The translations under genes were made by a program, and so were the position numbers. From NCBI GenBank assembly GCA_965601485.1, contig OZ271846.1:248001-312000 (forward strand): a stretch of DNA of 64,000 nt, given 5' to 3'. Source of the stretch: Methylotenera_A aquatica. GTDB taxonomy: Bacteria > Pseudomonadota > Gammaproteobacteria > Burkholderiales > Methylophilaceae. Shown in pieces: positions 8,142-16,824 of this stretch (positions within the stretch are counted from its first letter, which is position 1; each line of letters opens with the position of its first letter). The notes under the pieces were generated by a model. It did no database searches. It worked only from the letters and a program-made list of their open reading frames with translations, and was not told the origin of the DNA.

Positions 8142-9092
8142 ATGACAGATATCAAATCAGCACCAGCTGTAAAAATTGAAAAAATTCATAAGCGTTTTGG
8201 GCAATTAGATGCCTTAAAAGGCGTTGATTTAACTATTGAACAAGGAGAATTTTTTGGCTTACTTGGGCCAAACGGCGCAGGAAAATCCACACTCATTAAT
8301 ATTTTGGCGGGTTTGCTGAAGCCCACTGATGGACAAGTTTCTATTATGGGTCATAATGTGATTAATGCGTACCAAGCCGCGCGCATGTCGCTCGGTGTTG
8401 TGCCGCAAGAGTTGGTATTCGATCCGTTCTTTAATGTACGTGAAATGCTGCGTTTTCAGGCAGGCTATTTTGGACGTGGTCGCGAAAATGATGCTTGGGT
8501 AGATGAAGTCATCGAAAACCTAGGTCTGACGGATAAAGCGCATACCAATATGCGCAAACTTTCTGGCGGCATGAAACGCCGCGCACTGATTGCGCAGGCT
8601 TTAGTGCACAAGCCACCTGTGATTGTATTAGATGAGCCAACAGCAGGTGTGGACGTTGAGCTGCGCCAAATGCTATGGGCGTTTATTAAGCAGCTCAATA
8701 ATGATGGACACACTATTATTCTCACCACGCATTATTTAGAGGAAGCCGAAACCCTATGTGAGCGTGTGGCGATGATGAAGCAGGGCGAAATAGTGGCGCT
8801 AGATACAACCGCCAATTTACTCAGCAAATTACCGGGTAAAAATTTACGCTTAACACTTGGCCAAGAAAATTTGCCAATCACTTTATTACCCATGCTTAAA
8901 AATGGTGTAAATGGCATTTTTACATTGGCCTTAACCGAATTAAATCAAATTGAATATGCGTTAAGCGAGTTACGCAAAGCCAATGTGAATGTACACGATA
9001 TGCAATTAATTGAAGCAGATTTAGAAGATGTTTTTATGTCACTAGTCGGTGAGCAAGTCGCCCAGCAATACCTTCAAGCGGGTGAGCGATGA
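8142..9092 (+). CDS. ABC transporter ATP-binding protein (YadG/DrrA-like)
   Basis: A 316-residue ATPase of an ABC-2 type exporter. Walker A GPNGAGKST is at 42-50, with signature LSGGM and Walker B VIVLDEPTAGVD further on, then the switch histidine in ILTTHY. The C-terminal ~90 residues form the extra domain common in YadG/CcmA/DrrA-type subunits. It overlaps the permease gene by four bases, so the two make one transporter. The substrate is unknown. Position between mla and ibaG/murA suggests an envelope-related cargo, but that is only inference. Confidence 0.88.
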   Translation: MTDIKSAPAVKIEKIHKRFGQLDALKGVDLTIEQGEFFGLLGPNGAGKSTLINILAGLLKPTDGQVSIMGHNVINAYQAARMSLGVVPQELVFDPFFNVREMLRFQAGYFGRGRENDAWVDEVIENLGLTDKAHTNMRKLSGGMKRRALIAQALVHKPPVIVLDEPTAGVDVELRQMLWAFIKQLNNDGHTIILTTHYLEEAETLCERVAMMKQGEIVALDTTANLLSKLPGKNLRLTLGQENLPITLLPMLKNGVNGIFTLALTELNQIEYALSELRKANVNVHDMQLIEADLEDVFMSLVGEQVAQQYLQAGER

Positions 9093-9877
9093 ATATCATA
9101 GATGATTTAATTTCACCGCAATGGCGCGGCACTTATACGCTATTTAAAAAAGAGTTATTTCGTTTTTGGCGCGTGGCGTTTCAAACCGTTGCCTCACCTG
9201 TGCTCACATCGCTATTGTATTTATTGATATTCTCACATGTGCTAGAGAACCATGTACAAGTATATAAAGGCGTTCCCTACAAAGCATTTTTAATTCCAGG
9301 CTTGATTATGATGTCGCTATTGCAAAACGCATTTGCCAATAGTTCATCTAGCTTAGTGCAATCAAAAATTATGGGCAGTATTGTTTTTGTATTATTAACA
9401 CCAATTAGCTACGTACAGTTTTTTATTGCGTTTTTAGCAGCTGCCATCATTCGCGGATTTTTGGTGGGCTTAAGTATTTATTTAGTGGCGATTTGCTTTG
9501 TCGATTTGTCTATCGTGCACCCGTTGTGGATATTCATATTTGCCTTATTGGGCAGCGCCTTATTGGGTACTTTTGGCATTATTGCGGGTATTTGGTCAGA
9601 TAAGTTTGACCAAATGGCCGCGTTTCAAAATTTTGTGATTATGCCGCTTACGTTTTTATCTGGCGTGTTTTATTCCATACATTCTTTACCGCCGTTTTGG
9701 CAGGCCGTTTCAAAATTTAATCCATTCTTTTACATGATTGATGGCTTTCGCTATGGCTTTTTTGGTCAAAGCGATATTTCGCCATGGATGAGTTTTGTGG
9801 TGGTGCTGAGCTTTTTGTTAGGGTTAGCATGGCTTGCTTTAAAAATGTTAAAATCTGGTTATAAATTAAGGGCATAA
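9089..9877 (+). CDS. ABC-2 type transporter permease (YadH-like)
   Basis: A 262-residue membrane permease with about six hydrophobic segments. It has the ABC-2 family signature near the C-terminal half (FxNFVIMPLTFLSGVFYS followed by NPFFYMIDGFRYGFFG). It starts with an ATGA overlap on the ATPase gene and is its obligate partner. YadH-like exporters are widespread and mostly of unknown substrate. Confidence 0.88.
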   Translation: MNIIDDLISPQWRGTYTLFKKELFRFWRVAFQTVASPVLTSLLYLLIFSHVLENHVQVYKGVPYKAFLIPGLIMMSLLQNAFANSSSSLVQSKIMGSIVFVLLTPISYVQFFIAFLAAAIIRGFLVGLSIYLVAICFVDLSIVHPLWIFIFALLGSALLGTFGIIAGIWSDKFDQMAAFQNFVIMPLTFLSGVFYSIHSLPPFWQAVSKFNPFFYMIDGFRYGFFGQSDISPWMSFVVVLSFLLGLAWLALKMLKSGYKLRA

Positions 9878-9933
9878 GTTTTGAGCTTAAATTAAAGGCA
9901 TCAATTTAAACGGTTTTCAAGGAGTAAATAAGG

Positions 9934-10182
9934 TTGTTAAGCGCAACGCAGTTAGAAAGTTATATCACGCAAAATCTAGATTGCGATTACATCAAAGTGT
10001 TAGGTGATGATGGCACTCACTTTGAGGCAGTGATTGTCAGTCCTGCTTTTGAAGGCAAGCGTATGATACAACAACATCAATTAGTTTACGCCGCATTGGG
10101 TGACCGCATGCGCGCCGAAATACACGCTTTATCAATGAAAACATACACGCCAACGGCATGGGCCGCGGTCTCAAATAGTTAA
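9934..10182 (+). CDS. ibaG: BolA/IbaG family protein
   Basis: An 82-residue protein of the BolA superfamily (YrbA/IbaG branch). These proteins bind Fe-S clusters with monothiol glutaredoxins. The conserved core includes the invariant-type HQLVYAALG segment and the C-terminal HALSMKTYTP. The only reasonable start is TTG at 9934, served by AAGGAG at 9919-9924 with 9-base spacing. The next gene is its expected partner, a CGFS glutaredoxin. In E. coli ibaG also lies between mlaB and murA. Confidence 0.88.
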   Translation: MLSATQLESYITQNLDCDYIKVLGDDGTHFEAVIVSPAFEGKRMIQQHQLVYAALGDRMRAEIHALSMKTYTPTAWAAVSNS

Positions 10183-10204
10183 TATTAAAAGCATGGAGAA
10201 GTGA

Positions 10205-10516
10205 ATGGATACGCAAGCGCAAATTAAACAAACGTTAACCAGCAATAAAGTTGTGTTGTACATGAAAGGTAGTCCAAAATTTCCACAATGTGGTTTTTCG
10301 AATATGGCTACGCAAATTTTAGACGCCTGTAACACGCCCTATTTAGCGGTAGATGTTTTACAGGATCAAGCCATTCGCGAAGGCATTAAGCAATACGCCA
10401 ATTGGCCAACCATTCCGCAGTTGTATGTAAACGGTGAATTTTTAGGCGGTTCAGACATTATGCGCGCGATGTATGAAAGTGGTGAGTTGCAAGCTTTGTT
10501 AGCTGAAACGGTTTAA
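10205..10516 (+). CDS. grxD: Monothiol glutaredoxin, Grx4 family
   Basis: A 103-residue monothiol glutaredoxin with the CGFS active site at residues 29-32, the TIPQLYVNGEFLGG glutathione-binding region, and a length typical of Grx4. These proteins carry and transfer [2Fe-2S] clusters and form heterocomplexes with BolA-type proteins. It directly follows ibaG, and murA follows after 3 bp. Confidence 0.94.
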   Translation: MDTQAQIKQTLTSNKVVLYMKGSPKFPQCGFSNMATQILDACNTPYLAVDVLQDQAIREGIKQYANWPTIPQLYVNGEFLGGSDIMRAMYESGELQALLAETV

Positions 10517-10519
10517 GTT

Positions 10520-11785
10520 TTGGATAAACTTATTATTGAAGGCGGCTATAAGCTCAATGGTGAAGTAACCGTTTCTGGCGCAAAAAATGCGGCTTTGCCA
10601 ATTTTATGCGCTTCTTTGCTAGCCGAAACGCCGCTGCATTTAAGTAGCGTTGCTGCACTTAAAGATATTGATACCACGATTAAGTTACTAGACACCATGG
10701 GCGTCAAAATTGCGCGCGAAGCGGATAAAGTCAGCCTAGATGCCTCAGAGGTGCAATCATTTGAAGCGACCTATGAAATGGTAAAAACCATGCGTGCGTC
10801 TATCTTGGTGCTTGGTCCATTGTTAGCACGTTTTGGTACGGCACGTGTTTCATTGCCTGGCGGTTGCGCTATTGGCTCACGCCCTGTGGATTTGCATATT
10901 AAAGGCTTACAAGTCATGGGCGCTGCCATTCATATCACTCACGGCTATATTCAAGCCAGCACCTTGCATTTGCCTAATCGCCGCCTACAAGGCGCACGTT
11001 ATTATATGGATATGGTAACGGTAACCGGCACCGAAAACCTAATGATGGCAGCTAGTTTAGCTGAAGGTACAACGGTTTTAGAAAATGCCGCAAAAGAACC
11101 TGAAGTCGTCGATTTGGCTGAATGTTTAATTAAAATGGGCGCCAGAATTACGGGCGCAGGCACCGATGTAATTACGATTGTTGGTGTAGAAAAGCTTAAT
11201 GGGGCAACGCATAATATCGTTTGCGATCGTATTGAGGCTGGCACTTATATGGTGGCAGCGGCGATGACAGGCGGCGAAGTGAAATTGCTAAATGCACGCG
11301 ACGATTTGCTAGACGCGGTGATTGAAAAATTACGTGATGCAGGCGTCACTGTGACTAGTGATGCAAGCAGCATTACCGTTAAAAGTGATGGCAATTTAAA
11401 AGCGGTTAATATTCGAACGGCCCCGCACCCAGCATTCCCCACTGATATGCAAGCGCAATTTATGGCGCTAAATACCATCGCAAGTGGCGTTGCAAAAGTC
11501 ACCGAAACCATTTTTGAAAACCGCTTTATGCATGTGCAAGAAATGCAGCGTTTAGGCGCGGATATTAGTATTGACGGTAATACCGCTTTGGTCAAAGGTG
11601 TGGAGTATTTAGACGGCGCGATTGTGATGGCGACAGATTTACGTGCGTCAGCGAGTTTGGTTTTGGCGGGTTTGGTGGCAAGAGGCGAAACGGTTATTGA
11701 GCGAATTTATCATCTTGACCGCGGCTATGAATGCTTAGAAGACAAATTAACCAAGTTAGGCGCAAAAGTGCGCCGCAGTCATTAA
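10520..11785 (+). CDS. murA: UDP-N-acetylglucosamine 1-carboxyvinyltransferase
   Basis: MurA transfers enolpyruvate from PEP to UDP-GlcNAc, the first committed step of peptidoglycan synthesis. The protein has 421 residues, the usual length. The N terminus contains SGAKNAALP and the active-site loop has the catalytic Cys116 in LPGGCAIGSRPVDLH, the fosfomycin target. The start is TTG at 10520, 3 bp after grxD, matching the family N terminus (MDKLxIEGG). The mla-ibaG-murA-his linkage is conserved in related bacteria. Confidence 0.96.
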   Translation: MDKLIIEGGYKLNGEVTVSGAKNAALPILCASLLAETPLHLSSVAALKDIDTTIKLLDTMGVKIAREADKVSLDASEVQSFEATYEMVKTMRASILVLGPLLARFGTARVSLPGGCAIGSRPVDLHIKGLQVMGAAIHITHGYIQASTLHLPNRRLQGARYYMDMVTVTGTENLMMAASLAEGTTVLENAAKEPEVVDLAECLIKMGARITGAGTDVITIVGVEKLNGATHNIVCDRIEAGTYMVAAAMTGGEVKLLNARDDLLDAVIEKLRDAGVTVTSDASSITVKSDGNLKAVNIRTAPHPAFPTDMQAQFMALNTIASGVAKVTETIFENRFMHVQEMQRLGADISIDGNTALVKGVEYLDGAIVMATDLRASASLVLAGLVARGETVIERIYHLDRGYECLEDKLTKLGAKVRRSH

Positions 11786-11817
11786 TTAATAGTTTTAACC
11801 AATAATTATAAGAAAAA

Positions 11818-12459
11818 ATGATGATTACAATAGCACTATCTAAAGGCCGAATTTTTGAAGAAACTGTCCGATTATTGGCGGCGGCGGGTATTCATGCATT
11901 AGAAGACCCTGAATCATCGCGCAAATTGATAATTGGCACTAATAGAGATGATGTAAGACTCATCATTGTGCGCGCTACCGATGTACCAACTTATGTGCAA
12001 TATGGTGCGGCGGATTTAGGCATTGCGGGCAAGGATGTCTTAGAAGAGCATGGTGGTGAAGGTTTGTATCAGCCGCTGGATTTGCAAATTGCCAAATGTA
12101 AAATGATGGTGGCCGTGCGCAACGATTTTGACTATGAAGCCAGTATTCGCCAAGGTGCAAGGCTTAAAGTGGTGACAAAATACGTTAAAACGGCGCGTGA
12201 GCACTTTGCGGCAAAAGGCATGCATGTCGATTTAATCAAGCTTTACGGCTCAATGGAGCTAGGCCCATTGGTGGGTTTAGCCGATGTAATTGTAGATTTA
12301 GTGAGCACTGGCGGAACTTTGCGCGCCAATAACCTCAAAGCAGTAGAGTTTGTAGGCGACATCAGCTCACGTTTAGTGGTTAATCAGGCATCGCTTAAAC
12401 TAAATCGCGCGCAATTACAGCCAATTATTGATAGTTTTGCTTCTGCAATTAAAAATTAA
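11818..12459 (+). CDS. hisG: ATP phosphoribosyltransferase, short (HisZ-dependent) form
   Basis: First enzyme of histidine biosynthesis, joining ATP and PRPP. At 213 residues it lacks the C-terminal regulatory ACT-like domain of long HisG. Short HisG enzymes need the HisRS-like subunit HisZ for activity and feedback. No hisZ is present in this window. The PRPP-binding stretch VDLVSTGGTLRANNL is near residues 160-175. ATG codons at 11818 and 11821 are both possible. Confidence 0.95.
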   Translation: MMITIALSKGRIFEETVRLLAAAGIHALEDPESSRKLIIGTNRDDVRLIIVRATDVPTYVQYGAADLGIAGKDVLEEHGGEGLYQPLDLQIAKCKMMVAVRNDFDYEASIRQGARLKVVTKYVKTAREHFAAKGMHVDLIKLYGSMELGPLVGLADVIVDLVSTGGTLRANNLKAVEFVGDISSRLVVNQASLKLNRAQLQPIIDSFASAIKN

Positions 12460-12506
12460 CGCAATTACGCCATAAGAACATTAAAAGATTCTGAAAGTAA
12501 CAAGCA

Positions 12507-13802
12507 ATGAAGATTAGACGTTTATCCACAATAGATAGCACATTTGATGCGGATTTAAAGGCCTTGTTGGCGTTTGAAACCGCGCAAGATGATTCTATTG
12601 ATGTGGTGGTTGCCAATATTTTAAAAGATGTGAAAAATCGCGGCGATTTAGCTGTATTGGAATACACCAATCGCTTTGATAAAACCAGCGCAAGCCTTCT
12701 AAGTGAGCTTGAAATTAGCCAATCAGAGTTGCAAGGTGCATTAAATAGCTTGCCCATTAATCAGCGTGAAGCCTTGCAGGCGGCTGCGGACAGGGTAAAA
12801 AGCTACCATGAAAAACAAGTGATGCAATCATGGAGCTACACTGAGACCGATGGTACATTGCTGGGTCAACAAGTCACGGCATTAGACCGTGTAGGTTTGT
12901 ATGTTCCAGGTGGCAAGGCTGCCTATCCTTCTAGCGTGTTAATGAATGCGATACCGGCAAAAGTGGCTGGTGTTGCTGAGTTAATCATGGTGGTGCCAAC
13001 TCCAAATGGTGAAAAAAATGCTTTGGTATTGGCAGCAGCAGCTATTGCACTTGTAGATCGCGTATTCTGTATTGGCGGCGCGCAAGCCGTAGGTGCAATG
13101 GCTTATGGTACTAAAACCGTACCGCAAGTGGATAAAATAGTTGGGCCTGGTAATTCATATGTGGCTGCTGCCAAGCGCCGTGTATTTGGCGTAGTAGGCA
13201 TTGACATGGTGGCAGGCCCATCTGAAATTTTAGTGATCTGCGATGGCAAAACCAATCCTGATTGGATTGCCATGGATTTGTTTAGTCAAGCTGAGCATGA
13301 CGAATTAGCGCAATCTATTTTGCTAAGCCCAAATGCCGCATTTTTAGATTCCGTTGCAGCCAGTATGCAAAAGCTAGTCGAAACCATGCCACGCAAAGAC
13401 ATCATTAATACGTCGATTAGTGATAGGGGTGCGCTAATCTTGACTAAAGATTTAGATGAAGCAATTGAAATAAGCAATTATATTGCGCCAGAACATCTGG
13501 AACTTTCAGTCGAGAATCCGCTAGAGATGAGTAAAAAAATCAAACATGCGGGCGCGATTTTTATGGGTCGTGATACCTGCGAAGCGTTAGGTGACTATTG
13601 CGCAGGGCCAAACCATGTATTGCCAACATCGCGCACGGCACGATTTTCAAGCCCATTGGGTGTCTATGATTTCCAAAAACGCTCTAGCTTGATTATGGTG
13701 TCACAAGATGGTGCGCAAAAACTGGGTAAGATTGCTTCCACATTGGCTCATGGCGAAGGCTTAACCGCGCATGCTAAATCCGCTGAATACCGCTTAAAAT
13801 AA
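12507..13802 (+). CDS. hisD: Histidinol dehydrogenase
   Basis: A 431-residue zinc enzyme that oxidises histidinol to histidine in two NAD-dependent steps. The hallmark region GPGNSYVAAAKRRVFG (encoded near 13145-13190) and the zinc/catalytic area DLFSQAEHDE are intact. It lies between hisG and hisC in the usual order, 47 bp after hisG and 11 bp before hisC. Confidence 0.96.
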   Translation: MKIRRLSTIDSTFDADLKALLAFETAQDDSIDVVVANILKDVKNRGDLAVLEYTNRFDKTSASLLSELEISQSELQGALNSLPINQREALQAAADRVKSYHEKQVMQSWSYTETDGTLLGQQVTALDRVGLYVPGGKAAYPSSVLMNAIPAKVAGVAELIMVVPTPNGEKNALVLAAAAIALVDRVFCIGGAQAVGAMAYGTKTVPQVDKIVGPGNSYVAAAKRRVFGVVGIDMVAGPSEILVICDGKTNPDWIAMDLFSQAEHDELAQSILLSPNAAFLDSVAASMQKLVETMPRKDIINTSISDRGALILTKDLDEAIEISNYIAPEHLELSVENPLEMSKKIKHAGAIFMGRDTCEALGDYCAGPNHVLPTSRTARFSSPLGVYDFQKRSSLIMVSQDGAQKLGKIASTLAHGEGLTAHAKSAEYRLK

Positions 13803-13813
13803 TGAGCAGATAA

Positions 13814-14881
13814 ATGAGTAAGTATTGGAGCGATGTTGTACATAGATTAACCCCCTATGTGCCAGGTGAGCAACCCAAGTTAACCAACTTGGTTAAGTTA
13901 AACACCAATGAAAATCCTTATGGGCCAAGCCTCAAGGTGATTGAAGCCCTAAAGGCTGAAGCTGCCGACAGTTTAAGACTTTACCCAGACCCAAATTCAG
14001 ATAGATTAAAGTCGGTAATCGCACGAATTTTTGATTTGCAATCTAATCAAGTGTTTGTCGGTAACGGGTCAGATGAAGTGCTGGCGCATGTTTTTCAAGG
14101 TTTATTAAAGCATGATAAACCATTGCTATTCCCCGATATTACCTACAGTTTCTACCCTGTTTATTGCGGGTTATATGGTATTCAATATGAAACTATCGCG
14201 TTAGATAAGCAATTTAATATTGATATTCACCATTATGCGCGTCCAAATGGCGGTATTATTTTCCCAAATCCAAATGCGCCTACGGGCATTCCGCTAGCGC
14301 TTGCAAAAATAGAGCAATTGCTACGCCAAAATACGCACTCTGTAGTGGTAATTGATGAGGCTTATGTGGATTTTGGTACTGAATCTGCGGTTAACTTGAT
14401 TAATACTTATCCTAATCTGCTAGTGACACATAGTTTGTCCAAAGCACGATCTTTGGCAGGCCTACGGGTAGGTTATGCGTTGGGAAATAAGGATTTAATC
14501 GAAGCTTTAATGCGCGTTAAAGATAGTTTTAACTCGTATCCAATTGATCGCTTTGCTGAGGCGGGCGCGGTTGCTGCCATGCAAGACAGTGGCTATTTTG
14601 AAGAAACTTGCGCTAAAGTTATTTCAACAAGAGATACTTTGGTTAATGAGTTACATGCACTAAGCTTTGAAGTTCTGCCATCAGGAGCTAACTTCATATT
14701 TGCCAAACACAAAAAAATAGATGGTGAAGAATTGGTGGTAAAACTGCGTGAGCATAGTATTATCGTTCGCCATTTTAAAAAGCCAGCGCGTATTTCACCT
14801 TATATTCGCATCACAATCGGTACCGATAACCAGTCAAGTAGTCTAATTCAAGCAATCAATGTGATTCTAAAATCAGTTTAG
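13814..14881 (+). CDS. hisC: Histidinol-phosphate aminotransferase
   Basis: A 355-residue PLP-dependent class I/II aminotransferase converting imidazole acetol phosphate to histidinol phosphate. The PLP lysine is in THSLSKARSLAGLRVGYA, and NPNAPTG and VIDEAYVDF motifs precede it. It is the last his gene before the inserted hexulose-phosphate synthase. No terminator is evident after its stop. Confidence 0.95.
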   Translation: MSKYWSDVVHRLTPYVPGEQPKLTNLVKLNTNENPYGPSLKVIEALKAEAADSLRLYPDPNSDRLKSVIARIFDLQSNQVFVGNGSDEVLAHVFQGLLKHDKPLLFPDITYSFYPVYCGLYGIQYETIALDKQFNIDIHHYARPNGGIIFPNPNAPTGIPLALAKIEQLLRQNTHSVVVIDEAYVDFGTESAVNLINTYPNLLVTHSLSKARSLAGLRVGYALGNKDLIEALMRVKDSFNSYPIDRFAEAGAVAAMQDSGYFEETCAKVISTRDTLVNELHALSFEVLPSGANFIFAKHKKIDGEELVVKLREHSIIVRHFKKPARISPYIRITIGTDNQSSSLIQAINVILKSV

Positions 14882-14945
14882 TATGTCCAATCAGTACTTA
14901 ATTCCGCTAAAGTGATTGTTTTGTAATCAATTTACGTCCAAATTG

Positions 14946-14975
14946 TTGAATTAATCAATCAATTGCGGTTATGAT
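14946..14975 (+). promoter_or_regulatory. Probable sigma-70 promoter of the HPS gene
   Basis: TTGAAT (14946-14951), an 18-base spacer and TATGAT (14970-14975) lie in an AT-rich 238-bp gap between hisC and the HPS gene. Transcription would start near 14982 and give a leader of about 138 bases. Together with the terminator at 16043 this makes the HPS gene a likely stand-alone unit inside the his cluster. Confidence 0.55.
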
Positions 14976-15013
14976 GTAAATTGTACAAAATGTGCAAACA
15001 GTATTTTGTAAAA

Positions 15014-15027
15014 TTAACTTTAGTTAA
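15014..15027. repeat. Short dyad in the HPS leader
   Basis: TTAACT-TT-AGTTAA is a perfect 6-bp inverted repeat about 33 bases downstream of the proposed transcription start. It could be an operator or a chance feature of AT-rich DNA. Confidence 0.3.
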
Positions 15028-15119
15028 AACCAAATAACTACAAAATATTAACTTTTAATCAAATAATTTTAATCGAACACTTTTATTAAATTATTAGCGA
15101 GCTCGGAGGAATAGGCACC

Positions 15120-16004
15120 ATGGCACAAACCCAAATGGCATTAGATTCACTAGATTTTGATGCAACAGTTGCGTTAGCAACTAAAGTAGCACCACACGTA
15201 GATATTTTAGAAATAGGCACACCTTGCATTAAGCACAACGGTATTGAATTATTAAAAACATTGCGTGCTAAATTCCCAAACAACAAAATCTTAGTTGATC
15301 TGAAAACCATGGACGCTGGCTTCTACGAAGCTGAGCCTTTCTACAAAGCCGGTGCTGATATTTGTACCGTTTTAGGTACTGCAGATATTGGTACTATTAA
15401 AGGCGTAATCGACGTTGCTAACAAATACGGAAAAATGGCACAAGTCGACTTGATTAACGTTGCTGACAAAAAGGCACGTACTTTAGAAGTAGCTAAATTA
15501 GGCGCTCACATTATTGGCGTTCATACTGGTTTAGATCAACAAGCAGCAGGTCAAACACCTTTTGCGGATTTAGCTTTAATCACTGGTTTAAATACTGGCG
15601 CTAAAGTTTCTGTAGCTGGTGGCGTAAAAGCGGCAACAGTACGTCAAGTGGTAGATGCAGGTGCAGACATTGTGGTTGCAGGTGCTGCGATTTATGGCGC
15701 GGCCGATCCAGCCGCTTCAGCCGCTGAAATCACCGGTTTAGCACGTGCTAACTCAGCGTCAGCTGGTGGCATGGGTAAATACTTACCATGGGCACTTATC
15801 GCAGGGGCTGTTTTATTAGGTTTATATTTGTTAACTGGTAACAAACCAGCTGAAGAAAAGCCAGCTGAAACACCAGCAGTAGAAGAAGCAATGCCAGCCG
15901 CTGAAACACCAATGGAAGCTGCGCCAGAAGAAGTGGCGCCAATTGAGGCTGCTCCAGTTGAGTCCGCTCCCGCAGCTGATGCCGCTCCTACAGCTAAAGA
16001 ATAA
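15120..16004 (+). CDS. hps: 3-hexulose-6-phosphate synthase with C-terminal membrane anchor and acidic tail
   Basis: Residues 1 to ~210 form an HPS (OMP decarboxylase superfamily) barrel with the DLKTMDAG active-site motif near residues 60-67 and the VAGG and VVAGAAIYG phosphate-binding segments near the end. HPS condenses formaldehyde with ribulose 5-phosphate, the fixation step of the RuMP pathway. HPS proteins are usually about 210 residues; this one has 294. The extra part is a Ser/Gly linker, one strongly hydrophobic helix (about 222-239, with Lys220 just before it) and a ~53-residue Ala/Pro/Glu-rich acidic tail. By the positive-inside rule the enzyme domain would be cytoplasmic and the tail periplasmic. 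A strong GGAGGA site (15105-15110) sits 9 bases before the ATG. KGPDC or OMP decarboxylase is less likely because of the KTMDAG motif. Confidence 0.9.
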   Translation: MAQTQMALDSLDFDATVALATKVAPHVDILEIGTPCIKHNGIELLKTLRAKFPNNKILVDLKTMDAGFYEAEPFYKAGADICTVLGTADIGTIKGVIDVANKYGKMAQVDLINVADKKARTLEVAKLGAHIIGVHTGLDQQAAGQTPFADLALITGLNTGAKVSVAGGVKAATVRQVVDAGADIVVAGAAIYGAADPAASAAEITGLARANSASAGGMGKYLPWALIAGAVLLGLYLLTGNKPAEEKPAETPAVEEAMPAAETPMEAAPEEVAPIEAAPVESAPAADAAPTAKE

Positions 16005-16042
16005 ACAGGCACTACAAACTAATTTTGTTTGATTACTGTTAT

Positions 16043-16073
16043 AAAAAAGCCGACTTAATACTCGGCTTTTTTT
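16043..16073 (+). terminator. Strong Rho-independent terminator after hps
   Basis: AAAAAAGCCGA (16043-16053) pairs with TCGGCTTTTTTT (from 16062) across an 8-base loop, with a seven-T run. It should stop most hps transcripts before hisB, so hisB needs its own promoter or depends on read-through. Confidence 0.88.
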
Positions 16074-16206
16074 GCATTTGAGGATGGTCATTACTAAAAT
16101 TTGTATTGTAGTTTAGGCTTAAACTTTATTTTGGCTCAATTTTCGCCTAACATAGAGTTTGAGTTAAAATATGTCACCTATTTAATTGAATTAATTTAGA
16201 TATTTT

Positions 16207-16794
16207 ATGCGCCTAGCAGAAGTTACACGTAACACCTTAGAAACTCAAATTACTGTCTCTATTAATATAGATGGCAACGGCACGGCACAATTTAATACAG
16301 GCATTGGATTTTTAGATCATATGCTTGATCAAATTGCGCGTCATGGTCTGTTTGATTTAAATGTACAAGCCAAAGGTGATTTGCATATTGATGCACATCA
16401 CACCGTTGAAGATATTGGCATTACGCTAGGCCAAGCGTTTGCAAAAGCAGTTGGTGATAAAAAAGGTATTAACCGTTATGGTCATGCCTATGTGCCTTTG
16501 GATGAAGCTTTGAGTCGAGTTGTGCTCGATTTATCGGGCCGACCAGGGTTAGAGTTTGATTGTGAATTTACCCGAGCGGCAATAGGCGATTTTGACGTCG
16601 ATTTGGTGCATGAATTTTTTCAAGGATTCGTCAATCACGCCAATGTCACCTTGCATATCGATAATCTAAAGGGCCATAATTCGCATCATCAATGTGAAAC
16701 CATATTTAAAGCTTTTGGGCGCGCCTTACGTATGGCCGTGACATTTGATGATCGCATGGCTGGCATTATGCCGTCTACTAAAGGTAGCTTATAA
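16207..16794 (+). CDS. hisB: Imidazoleglycerol-phosphate dehydratase
   Basis: A 195-residue monofunctional dehydratase producing imidazole acetol phosphate. The two metal-binding motifs are present: HHTVEDIG near residues 65-72 and the C-terminal HNSHHQCETIFKAFGRALR. It lacks the histidinol-phosphatase domain of the enterobacterial HisB, so that activity must come from another gene. It begins the second part of the split his cluster. Confidence 0.96.
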   Translation: MRLAEVTRNTLETQITVSINIDGNGTAQFNTGIGFLDHMLDQIARHGLFDLNVQAKGDLHIDAHHTVEDIGITLGQAFAKAVGDKKGINRYGHAYVPLDEALSRVVLDLSGRPGLEFDCEFTRAAIGDFDVDLVHEFFQGFVNHANVTLHIDNLKGHNSHHQCETIFKAFGRALRMAVTFDDRMAGIMPSTKGSL

Positions 16795-16824
16795 ATACGG
16801 CGTTTTGCATACGGTTCACATACA

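Noticed and set aside
15120..15750. Alternative reading of hps as PyrF or a keto-gulonate phosphate decarboxylase
   Set aside because: The KTMDAG motif is the HPS-type version of the superfamily active site; context in a likely methylotroph agrees.
15692..16012. Minus-strand open frames with Ala/Gly repeats opposite the hps tail
   Set aside because: They are mirror images of the Ala/Pro/Glu codon repeats of the plus-strand tail.
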